Assembly: GCA_023387655.1 (NCBI GenBank)
Contig: JAEWHR010000112.1
Location: 1 to 12,708, forward strand
From: Bacillota bacterium
Lineage (GTDB): Bacteria; Bacillota; Clostridia; Lachnospirales; Lachnospiraceae
Reading direction: 5' to 3'
Length of the DNA stretch: 12,708 nt
In this document: positions 1-7,432 of the stretch, piece by piece
Layout: the number at the start of each line of letters is the position of its first letter
Position numbering within the stretch: position 1 is the first letter of the stretch
The notes under the pieces: generated by a model
Told to the model about the DNA's origin: nothing
Database searches by the model: none
What the model saw: the letters and a program-made list of their open reading frames with translations, nothing else
Program-made: the position numbers and the translations under genes

Positions 1-10
1 TACTACTACA

Positions 11-55
11 AAAAAGAAACTGCCAAGAGATTAAAACTCTTAGCAGTTTCTTTTT
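11..55. terminator. Bidirectional intrinsic terminator
   Basis: Arms at 11-23 and 43-55 are perfectly complementary, and 25-29 pairs with 37-41 after a single C/A mismatch (24/42), leaving a 7-base loop (30-36). The stem begins with an A-run and ends with a T-run, so it gives a U-tract in both directions. On the minus strand it lies about 47 bases past the kinase stop codon and would end that transcript. It could equally end a plus-strand gene lying left of the window. Bases 56-101 hold nothing else I can identify. Confidence 0.88.
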
Positions 56-101
56 CTAAAACTTATGGAATCACCACAAAGGAACTGTATAAATAGTAGT
101 G

Positions 102-2684
102 TTACGAATATTCTTTTATAAAATTGGTAAAAGAGGATATCGCATTTTGATACTCTACCATAAACGATGGATATAATTCTTCAATCCCATTAAAACATTG
201 TTTATGCCCGCATTCTTCTAACTCATGAGCAATACGAGAGAGCTCTGTTGCACCTACCGTTTTTGCTGCTGATTTTATTCCATGGACTATTGTAGTAAAA
301 AGTAGAGCATCTCCGAGTTCTTTTGCATTAGTTAATTCTTCTGTTGTAGCTCTAGAATCATGTAGGAACTGTTTGACTGCGGTTAAATAGACCTCCGTTT
401 GGTTGGCACAGTTAACCAAACCACTTTGGTAATCAATATTACCAAAATCAGCTACTTCTTGATAGAGTGGTTCACTTATCTTAGAATCTTGTAATTTTAG
501 TAAAGAGGATGGTAACCACCGTTTTAACAGAGCTTCTAAGTGGCTGATTGCAATTGGTTTACTTAAGTAATCATTAAAACCATTTGCAAGGAACATCTCT
601 TTGGTACCAGAAACAGCATTCGCAGTTAATGCGATGATAGGAACATTTTGAAAATAAGCGGATGGTAGAGCGCGTATCTTTTTGAGTGTTTCCAAACCAT
701 CCATTTGTGGCATCATATGGTCAAGAAAGATAATATGATAAGCTTCCTTTTGTATAATTTTTAGACATTCAGCACCACTTAATGCAACGGACACAGAAAT
801 ATCAAACAGATTCAGCAGTCCATTTGCTACTTTAAGATTCAAACGATTATCATCAACGACAAGAACTTTAACTTCAGGTGCAGTAAATGGTGGTGTGATT
901 TTATAAATGGCTCCTGGCTTTAAGGTAGAAGCAGAATTTTGTTGGTCATGGGAATATACTTTTTGTGGTAGGGTGAAGGAAAAATTACTACCTACTCCAA
1001 GTTCCGATTCTACCTGTATGGTTCCACCAGCAGATTCAATAATATTCTTACATATTGTTAAACCAAGGCCAGAACCCTCTATCAATACGTCGTTTCCCAC
1101 AGAGCCTTGCTCAAAACTATGAAAGATACGTTGCTGATCTTCTTTAGCAATACCAAGGCCTGTGTCTTTTACATGAAAAAGAAGCAATGCAGTCTGGGTA
1201 TCAAGATCATAACTACGAAGCTCCACTTGGAGGGAGATAGTTCCCTTTTCTGTAAACTTTGCAGCATTATTCATGAGATTAATGAGTACTTGACGAAGTC
1301 GAAGTTCATCTCCATAGAAATATTTTGGTAGCTGATCTGATATCGATACCTGTAAGGAAATTGGTTTTAACATAAGCTTTACACCAACGATATTAATAAC
1401 TTCATGAATAACGCTAGTTAGTTTATAGGGTTCCTCTACTAAGCTAAGTTTACCAGATTCTATTTTTGTTAAATCTAGTACATCATTAATCAGACTAAGA
1501 AGAGTTCCACCCGCATGCTTTATATTAAGAATATCATTATGTAATTCATAATCGGTATCCTTATGTAGAAGAATGTCCGTAAGACCAATTATTGCATTTA
1601 GTGGAGTGCGGATTTCATGAGACATATGGGCTAAGAATATGCTCTTAGCGGAGTTTGCTTTTTCCGCTTGTTCTCTCATCTCAATCAAATTTTTCATATA
1701 ATTTTTACTTTCTGTTATATCAAATATCCATGCGGAATATCCAACCAGACTATCGTTATAATAGATCTTATTAATGTGAGCGTTGTATGTACGTATCTCT
1801 TTTTGAAATTCATAATCCAGGTTTTGATGAAACAAACGATCTAATTCTTCTGATAGTTTATGTAGGGGACTATTTAACTCTGATTTTTTTAATTCAGGGA
1901 ATAATTTCTTAGCAGCAGGATTATAATCAAGGAGATGAAAGTCGGAATCAACAACAACTAATGCCTCATCCATAACTTCGATAACACGGTCTCTTGCTGT
2001 ATGAATGATATCAAATAATTGGTGACGATAAATTGCGATTAATACTAATACTCCAGATACTACAAAACTTGCAGAAGAAGGATCATATTCTTGAAAGAAG
2101 CTCATAAAATAGGAAGCACATGTAATACTAGGGAACAAACATGCACCAACGAAATTTAGTTCCTGTCTTCTTCTTTTTTTCCCTTGTCGGAAATAGTAAT
2201 GTATAACGATAAAAAATATTAAAAAATTAATGAACAATACTTCCGCTTTAAATAAATTATAAAGAATTCCTTTGGTAAAAACTACATGAGGGAATGCGCC
2301 TTCTTGTACGAACTGAATAGAAGAGTAGTAATAAGGATGATATTCACATGTGACTACAGAAAAGAGAATAAATGTATTAAATAAAAAGAGTAGAGAGAAA
2401 AGCAACCTACTCTTTTTGATTTTGCAATAATCTAACAAGAAGGATAAAAATAGAATATTCACATAAGCACTTCCAAGGTACTGGATTTTGATAGACATCA
2501 TTGCAGCATCCTGGGTTGTACTTGTAATCTCAAGTGTATAACCAAAGCATTGAACCAGAACAGCTAAGCATAGTGCTAAAAAGATAGCTTGTCCACGGAA
2601 TGGTTTCTTAATCAACAACACAAGGATTACGGTGAAATTGGTTAAGAGAGCTATTATTTGGATTGTAAGCATGAGCGAATACAT
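102..2684 (-). CDS. 7TM-PAS hybrid sensor histidine kinase with REC and HPt domains
   Basis: This is a membrane-bound multistep phosphorelay kinase of 860 residues. About seven hydrophobic segments lie in residues 3-220, the layout of the 7TM histidine-kinase N-terminal domain. A PAS-like domain (about 234-325, with VVVDSDFHLLDYNPAA) follows. Then come HisKA with MSHEIRTPLN (phospho-acceptor His356), HATPase with N-box NLMNNAAKF, G1 DTGLGI and G2 GSGLGL, REC (acidic pair 611-612, phospho-acceptor Asp655 in FLDHMMPQMDG, Lys709), and HPt with VHGIKSAAKTVGA (His801). All catalytic residues are present, so a His-Asp-His relay is expected to function. The frame is open to a GTG at 2729, but that codon overlaps a possible -10 element and lacks a Shine-Dalgarno. 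The ATG at 2684 has GGAG six bases upstream and starts directly at the first membrane segment, so I chose it. No output response regulator or DNA-binding domain is adjacent; the relay target is unknown. The ligand of the 7TM/PAS region cannot be inferred. Confidence 0.93.
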   Translation of the reverse strand: MYSLMLTIQIIALLTNFTVILVLLIKKPFRGQAIFLALCLAVLVQCFGYTLEITSTTQDAAMMSIKIQYLGSAYVNILFLSFLLDYCKIKKSRLLFSLLFLFNTFILFSVVTCEYHPYYYSSIQFVQEGAFPHVVFTKGILYNLFKAEVLFINFLIFFIVIHYYFRQGKKRRRQELNFVGACLFPSITCASYFMSFFQEYDPSSASFVVSGVLVLIAIYRHQLFDIIHTARDRVIEVMDEALVVVDSDFHLLDYNPAAKKLFPELKKSELNSPLHKLSEELDRLFHQNLDYEFQKEIRTYNAHINKIYYNDSLVGYSAWIFDITESKNYMKNLIEMREQAEKANSAKSIFLAHMSHEIRTPLNAIIGLTDILLHKDTDYELHNDILNIKHAGGTLLSLINDVLDLTKIESGKLSLVEEPYKLTSVIHEVINIVGVKLMLKPISLQVSISDQLPKYFYGDELRLRQVLINLMNNAAKFTEKGTISLQVELRSYDLDTQTALLLFHVKDTGLGIAKEDQQRIFHSFEQGSVGNDVLIEGSGLGLTICKNIIESAGGTIQVESELGVGSNFSFTLPQKVYSHDQQNSASTLKPGAIYKITPPFTAPEVKVLVVDDNRLNLKVANGLLNLFDISVSVALSGAECLKIIQKEAYHIIFLDHMMPQMDGLETLKKIRALPSAYFQNVPIIALTANAVSGTKEMFLANGFNDYLSKPIAISHLEALLKRWLPSSLLKLQDSKISEPLYQEVADFGNIDYQSGLVNCANQTEVYLTAVKQFLHDSRATTEELTNAKELGDALLFTTIVHGIKSAAKTVGATELSRIAHELEECGHKQCFNGIEELYPSFMVEYQNAISSFTNFIKEYS

Positions 2685-2698
2685 AATAATCTCCATTC

Positions 2699-2730
2699 TT
2701 GCGCACGATTTTTGGCGTTCTTTGCGCACG
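2699..2730. repeat. 9-bp direct repeat in the kinase leader
   Basis: TTGCGCACG occurs at 2699-2707 and again at 2722-2730, 23 bp apart start to start, close to two helical turns. The core TGCGCA is itself palindromic. These GC-rich words stand out from an AT-rich spacer. The distal copy overlaps the possible -10 element, and the proximal copy lies just upstream of the likely kinase start. A regulator binding here could block transcription; this role is inferred. Confidence 0.4.
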
Positions 2731-2757
2731 TATAAAAGATGATTTTTATCTAATAAA
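2729..2757 (-). promoter_or_regulatory. Weak candidate promoter for the hybrid kinase
   Basis: On the minus strand, TTTATT (2752-2757) and TATACG (2729-2734) are separated by 17 bases. Both boxes are poor matches to SigA. Transcription from here would begin around or after the GTG at 2729, which fits use of the ATG at 2684. Read-through from the upstream giant gene is an alternative source of transcript. Confidence 0.3.
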
Positions 2758-2779
2758 TGAGACGTCTATTTCGTAGGCT

Positions 2780-2817
2780 AGATATTTGTGCCAGGGGTAA
2801 TGCAGGCACAAATATCT
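2780..2817 (-). terminator. Perfect 13-bp hairpin between giant fusion gene and kinase
   Basis: AGATATTTGTGCC (2780-2792) and GGCACAAATATCT (2805-2817) are exact reverse complements around a 12-base loop. The hairpin begins about 40 bases past the stop of the giant gene. Its position suggests a transcript end, RNA 3' stabiliser or attenuator ahead of the kinase. There is no U-tract after the stem on the minus strand, so it is not a canonical intrinsic terminator. As DNA, a long inverted repeat could also be a protein-binding site. Confidence 0.5.
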
Positions 2818-2858
2818 GAGTAATAAATTTTTATAACACTCCCACTAGTAAGTTATCT

Positions 2859-5800
2859 CTATTCTAAATTTTTGACTGCAGTTGCTAACATTAGCTTAAT
2901 TCGGTTTAATTGATTTACTTCGCTTGCTCCTGGATCATAATCTACAGCAACGATATTAGAGGATGGAAAACGGTTCCTAAGCTCTTTTATTACACCCTTA
3001 CCGACGATATGGTTTGGTAGGCAGGCAAATGGTTGTGCACAAACAATATTAGGAACACCAGTTTGAATCAACTCTACCATCTCACTAGTTAAGAACCATC
3101 CTTCACCAGTCTGGTTACCGATAGATACAATTGGTTCTGCCATTTTAGCTAATTCGTGAATGTACTTTGGAGGAATAAAACGCTTACTTTCCTCGAAGGC
3201 TTTTCTCGCTTCTTTTCTGGCGAACTCTAGGAAACGAATAATCAAATTATTGTAAAACGCATCAATTTTCTTCTTACCTAGATACTGAGCCTTATAATTT
3301 GCATCAAAAGAACAGTATAAGAAGAAATCAATCATATCAGGCATTACAGCTTCTGCACCCTCTGCTTCTAATAAATCAACTAAATAATTGTTTGCAGCAG
3401 GAAGGAATTTAACTAAGATTTCACCAACAATACCAACTCTTGGTTTTTTGATGCTTTCATCTAAAGGAAGTGTATCAAATGCCTCTATAATATCACGGCA
3501 GTTTTTACGGAATTCTCTCCATTTACCGTTTTGAACAGATTTCACACAGATATCTCTCCAGTACGCATGGAGTGCATTAGCGGAACCAGGTTCTTTTTCA
3601 TATGGTCTTGTACGATAGAGTACTCTCATAAAGATATCGCCATAAACAAGTGCTTGTACTGCGCGCACTATCATATTGTAGTTAATTTCAAAACCTGGAT
3701 TCTTCTCTAAGCCAGATGTACTAATTGATACAACTGGTACCTGCTCAAATCCTGCTTTCTTCAATGCTCTTCGTATAAATCCAATGTAATTGGTTGCACG
3801 ACAACCTCCTCCAGTTTGGGTTATCATAACAGCAACTTTATCAAGGTCGTATTCTCCAGAAAGAAGAGCATCCATAATCTGTCCAACCACGATTAAGGAT
3901 GGGTAGCAGGCATCGTTATTTACATATTTAAGTCCAACATCCACTGCAGCTTTGTTGTCATTGTTCAATACTACAAGGTTATAACCGCAAGATTTAAATG
4001 CAGGCTCAAGGAAATCAAAATGAATAGGTGACATCTGTGGAGCCAATAATGTATAATCTTTGCGCATTTCTTTCGTAAATACAACACGGTGATAAGCAGG
4101 AGATTCTAATTTCATTTCAATGTGTTTTCTATCACGATCATGAACTGCGGAGAGTAATGACCTGATTCGAATCCTTGCAGCACCTAAATTGTTCACTTCA
4201 TCAATCTTAAGAACAGTATTGATTTTTCCTGCACTTGTAAGAATATCGCTAACTCCGTCAGTGGTAACTGCATCAAGCCCACAGCCAAAGGAGTTTAATT
4301 GGATTAATTGTAGATTTGGCTGCGTTCTTACATAAGAAGCAGCAGCATACAAGCGGCTATGATACATCCATTGGTCTACTACAATCATTGGTCTTTCAAC
4401 CGTACCAAGATGAGAAACACTATCTTCTGTAAGGACTGCAACCCCATATGAATTAATTAATTCTGGGATTCCATGATTAATCTCAGGGTCTACATGATAA
4501 GGTCGTCCAGCAAGAACGATACCCATTCGTCCAGTTTTTCTTAAGTACTCCATAGTATGCTCGCCTTGCTTTTTCATATCTTCTCTTGCTTCTTCTAACT
4601 CCGCCCAGGCAAGGGAAGCTGCGGCACGTATCTCTGCTTCTGTAATCTTGCTATCAGAAAAATTATTTGTACATGCAAATTCACTTGAATATTCTAAGGT
4701 AGATTGTGATGCCATTCGTTGCTCTGCAAGTAGATACTCAACCAAACGATTCGTTAGTATCTCTTGATTCTCAAAGGAGAGGAATGGATTTTGGTAACAA
4801 ATATGCTCGGTCTTTAGCTCTTCTACATTATTCTTAATGTTTTCTCCGTAAGAAGTTACAATAGGACAATTGTAATGGTTACCAGTTCCTGATATTTCTT
4901 TTCTTTCATAAGGTACACATGGATAGAAAATGTAAGGAACACCTTGTTTAATTAACCACATAATATGCCCATGTACGATTTTGGCTGGATAACATTCGGA
5001 TTCACTTGGGATCGATTCTATACCAAGCTCATAGATATCTCTCGTAGATTGAGGTGAGAGAACTACCCGATATCCTAGTTTTGTAAAGAAAGTAAACCAG
5101 AATGGATAGTTTTCATACATGTTTAATACACGAGGAATACCTACTACACCACGAGGAGCGAGTTCTTTAGCAAGAGGCTCGTAGTCCATGTAGCGGTGAA
5201 GCTTATATTCATAAAGGTTTGGAATATTATCCTTATTTTTTTCTTTTCCAATACCTCTTTCACAACGATTACCAGAGACAAACTGTCTACCACCTGTAAA
5301 CTTATTAATTGTGAGTAGGCAGTTGTTCGTACATCCTTTGCATCGAGCCATACTGGATTCAAATTTGAGTTCATTAATACGTTCAATCGGAAGCATAGTA
5401 GTTTCTTCTTGATCGTAATGTTCTCTTGCGATAAGAGCGGCACCAAAGGCACCCATGATACCTGCAATATCCGGACGAATTGCTTCACAACCAGAGATTC
5501 GTTCAAAGCTTCTTAATACTGCATCATTATAGAAGGTTCCACCTTGTACAACAATATGAGAACCAAGATCTTTTGGATCTGCTATTTTAATAACCTTATA
5601 AAGCGCATTTTTAATTACAGAATAAGCAAGACCAGAACTAATGTCAGCAACGGTAGCGCCTTCTTTTTGAGCTTGTTTTACTTTTGAATTCATAAAAACG
5701 GTACAACGAGATCCAAGATCAATTGGGTTTTGTGCAAATAAGGCTATCTTTGCAAAATCAGCCACTTCATAATTTAATGACTTAGCAAAGGTCTCAATGA

Positions 5801-7154
5801 AAGAACCACAGCCAGAGGAACAAGCTTCGTTTAATTGAACGCTGTCCACACTACCATTTTTAATTTTTATACATTTCATATCCTGACCACCAATGTCTAG
5901 GATACAGTCTACCTTTGGATCAAAGAAGGCAGCAGCATAATAGTGGGCTACAGTTTCTACTTCACCTTCATCAAGCATTAAAGCAGATTTTATAAGAGCT
6001 TCTCCGTATCCAGTGGAACAGCTACGAACAATGTTAGCTCCTTCTGGTAATAACGTATAAATCTCTTTAATTGCCTTGATTGTAGTCTTTAATGGACTAC
6101 CATTATTATTACTATAGAAAGAATATAAAAGAGAACCATCTTCGCCAACAAGTGCCACTTTCGTTGTCGTGGAACCAGCGTCAATTCCGAGATAACAATT
6201 CCCCTGATAGGTGGATAAATCACCTTTTTTTACAGTATGAGTGTTGTGTCTATGTAAGAACATCTCATAAGCTTCTTCGTTATCAAACAGTGGGTCCATT
6301 CGATTAACTTCAAAATCGAGTGTGATTCCAGTGGTTAAATGATCCACTAACGTCTGTAGTGAAGTGGTTACTTTTGAATTATGATTCATTGCAGAGCCAA
6401 TTGCAGCAAATAAATGGGAATGATCTGGTGCAATGGTCTGTTCTTTTGTTAAATTTAGTGTTCGTACAAAAGCATTTTTAAGTTCAGATAAGAAATGCAA
6501 AGGTCCACCAAGGAAAGCAACATTGCCACGAATTGGCTTGCCACACGCAAGACCACTAATCGTTTGATTTACTACCGCTTGAAAAATGGAAGCAGCAAGG
6601 TCAGGTTTTGTAGCACCTTCGTTAATTAAAGGTTGAATATCTGATTTTGCAAATACACCACAGCGTGCTGCAATTGGGTAAATCGCCTGGTAGTTTTTAG
6701 CGTATTCATTTAGTCCGGCAGCATCTGTTTTTAAAAGTGTTGCCATTTGATCAATAAAGGAACCGGTTCCACCAGCGCAGATTCCATTCATTCGTTGTTC
6801 AATACCATTTGTAAAATAAATTATTTTGGCATCTTCTCCACCGAGTTCAATCGCGACATCTGTTTGTGGCGCATAATCTTGCAATGAGGTTGCTACCGCA
6901 ACTACTTCTTGTACAAAAGGTACATTAAGATGCTTTGATATCGCCAATCCGCCGGAACCGGTTATTACAGGTGCTACTGTAAGCTCTCCAAGTGCAGATT
7001 TTGCACGAGTTATTAAGTCCGCTAGGGTACCTTGTATATTGGCAAAATGTCGCTCATAATCAGAAAAGATCATATGATTGTTGCTGTCTAATACAGCAAT
7101 TTTTACCGTTGTGGAACCGATATCGATTCCTAAGGAATAATTGGATTTTAACAT
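2859..7154 (-). CDS. Giant acyl-CoA dehydratase activase / HgdB-like iron-sulfur reductase fusion
   Basis: This is a 1431-residue cytoplasmic fusion. Residues 7-258 and 319-577 are two ASKHA-fold activator ATPase domains of the BcrAD/BadFG/HgdC family. Each has a phosphate loop (GIDIGSTTVK, GIDAGSTTTK), a second ATP motif (GGEDAK, GGQDMK), and the two cysteines that bind the dimer-bridging [4Fe-4S] cluster in HgdC (Cys126/Cys165 and Cys445/Cys484). A Cys cluster (605, 608, 612, 631) follows. Residues about 668-985 (DUF2229-like) and 1020-1400 are two related HgdB-like halves, each with three matching cysteines (721/746/958 and 1083/1118/1378). Family members use ATP hydrolysis to push single electrons to very low potential onto a dehydratase or double-cubane protein; the substrate here is unknown. 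The start is ATG at 7154, with GAGAGG seven bases upstream. No CoA-transferase, separate HgdA/HgdB or electron-donor gene is nearby, so substrate assignment from context is not possible. Length is typical of the fused clostridial form, which is usually annotated only as a dehydratase activase. Confidence 0.9.
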   Translation of the reverse strand: MLKSNYSLGIDIGSTTVKIAVLDSNNHMIFSDYERHFANIQGTLADLITRAKSALGELTVAPVITGSGGLAISKHLNVPFVQEVVAVATSLQDYAPQTDVAIELGGEDAKIIYFTNGIEQRMNGICAGGTGSFIDQMATLLKTDAAGLNEYAKNYQAIYPIAARCGVFAKSDIQPLINEGATKPDLAASIFQAVVNQTISGLACGKPIRGNVAFLGGPLHFLSELKNAFVRTLNLTKEQTIAPDHSHLFAAIGSAMNHNSKVTTSLQTLVDHLTTGITLDFEVNRMDPLFDNEEAYEMFLHRHNTHTVKKGDLSTYQGNCYLGIDAGSTTTKVALVGEDGSLLYSFYSNNNGSPLKTTIKAIKEIYTLLPEGANIVRSCSTGYGEALIKSALMLDEGEVETVAHYYAAAFFDPKVDCILDIGGQDMKCIKIKNGSVDSVQLNEACSSGCGSFIETFAKSLNYEVADFAKIALFAQNPIDLGSRCTVFMNSKVKQAQKEGATVADISSGLAYSVIKNALYKVIKIADPKDLGSHIVVQGGTFYNDAVLRSFERISGCEAIRPDIAGIMGAFGAALIAREHYDQEETTMLPIERINELKFESSMARCKGCTNNCLLTINKFTGGRQFVSGNRCERGIGKEKNKDNIPNLYEYKLHRYMDYEPLAKELAPRGVVGIPRVLNMYENYPFWFTFFTKLGYRVVLSPQSTRDIYELGIESIPSESECYPAKIVHGHIMWLIKQGVPYIFYPCVPYERKEISGTGNHYNCPIVTSYGENIKNNVEELKTEHICYQNPFLSFENQEILTNRLVEYLLAEQRMASQSTLEYSSEFACTNNFSDSKITEAEIRAAASLAWAELEEAREDMKKQGEHTMEYLRKTGRMGIVLAGRPYHVDPEINHGIPELINSYGVAVLTEDSVSHLGTVERPMIVVDQWMYHSRLYAAASYVRTQPNLQLIQLNSFGCGLDAVTTDGVSDILTSAGKINTVLKIDEVNNLGAARIRIRSLLSAVHDRDRKHIEMKLESPAYHRVVFTKEMRKDYTLLAPQMSPIHFDFLEPAFKSCGYNLVVLNNDNKAAVDVGLKYVNNDACYPSLIVVGQIMDALLSGEYDLDKVAVMITQTGGGCRATNYIGFIRRALKKAGFEQVPVVSISTSGLEKNPGFEINYNMIVRAVQALVYGDIFMRVLYRTRPYEKEPGSANALHAYWRDICVKSVQNGKWREFRKNCRDIIEAFDTLPLDESIKKPRVGIVGEILVKFLPAANNYLVDLLEAEGAEAVMPDMIDFFLYCSFDANYKAQYLGKKKIDAFYNNLIIRFLEFARKEARKAFEESKRFIPPKYIHELAKMAEPIVSIGNQTGEGWFLTSEMVELIQTGVPNIVCAQPFACLPNHIVGKGVIKELRNRFPSSNIVAVDYDPGASEVNQLNRIKLMLATAVKNLE

Positions 7155-7249
7155 AATAAACCTCTCGTTCTAAAACCATGGATAAGCAATCGATGATTTT
7201 CTACATATTTAACCATAAATTGGTGACAATCAAAATATACCAGTTTCTT
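7155..7249 (-). other. 5' leader of the giant activase gene
   Basis: About 88 untranslated bases separate the predicted transcript start (near 7243) from the ATG at 7154. The ribosome-binding site GAGAGG lies at 7161-7166. I see no known riboswitch and no strong hairpin. Confidence 0.45.
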
Positions 7250-7278
7250 ATTATACGACACCCAGAACTTAAGTTCAA
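7250..7278 (-). promoter_or_regulatory. SigA-type promoter of the giant activase gene
   Basis: On the minus strand, TTGAAC (7273-7278) and a perfect TATAAT (7250-7255) are separated by exactly 17 bases. This is the best housekeeping promoter in the divergent intergenic region and gives a leader of about 88 bases. Its -35 box is embedded in a palindrome annotated separately. Confidence 0.75.
7265..7276. promoter_or_regulatory. 12-bp palindromic candidate operator
   Basis: GAACTTAAGTTC is a perfect 12-bp palindrome with no central spacer and overlaps four bases of the -35 box of the activase promoter. A dimeric repressor bound here would exclude RNA polymerase. Which protein binds it is unknown, and a 12-bp palindrome in AT-rich DNA may occur by chance. 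Confidence 0.4.
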
Positions 7279-7374
7279 CCGAATAATCCTCAAATTGTAA
7301 AAGTTAACGAAATTCTAACAGAATCTTTACTATTTTATTACTTGAGAATTTGCAAGAATATGAATACTTATCAT

Positions 7375-7403
7375 CACATAATGAGAGTTAATTTCATATA
7401 TTA
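7375..7403 (+). promoter_or_regulatory. SigK-like promoter of the LysM protein gene
   Basis: CAC (7375-7377) and CATATATTA (7395-7403) are separated by 17 bases and match the SigK pattern mAC-N16/17-CATAnnnTA. The predicted start near 7410 would leave a short leader carrying AAGGA at 7423-7427. An overlapping SigE-like pair (GAATATG at 7356-7362, 14 bases, CATAATGA at 7377-7384) and a poor SigA pair (TTGAGA at 7342-7347, 17 bases, TACTTA) also exist. SigE followed by SigK use is common for coat genes in Bacillus; applying it here is inference. Confidence 0.5.
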
Positions 7404-7432
7404 TCATGATACTATTTCTATCAAGGACTGCT

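Noticed and set aside
2685..2729. GTG at 2729 as kinase start
   Set aside because: It overlaps a possible -10 box, has no Shine-Dalgarno, and adds a charged non-hydrophobic extension before the first membrane segment; the ATG at 2684 has GGAG at good spacing.
7406..7432. ATG at 7406 as start of the LysM protein, giving a short hydrophobic N-terminus that could be mistaken for a signal
   Set aside because: The nine extra residues are too short for a signal peptide, there is no ribosome-binding site, and the ATG precedes the predicted transcript start.
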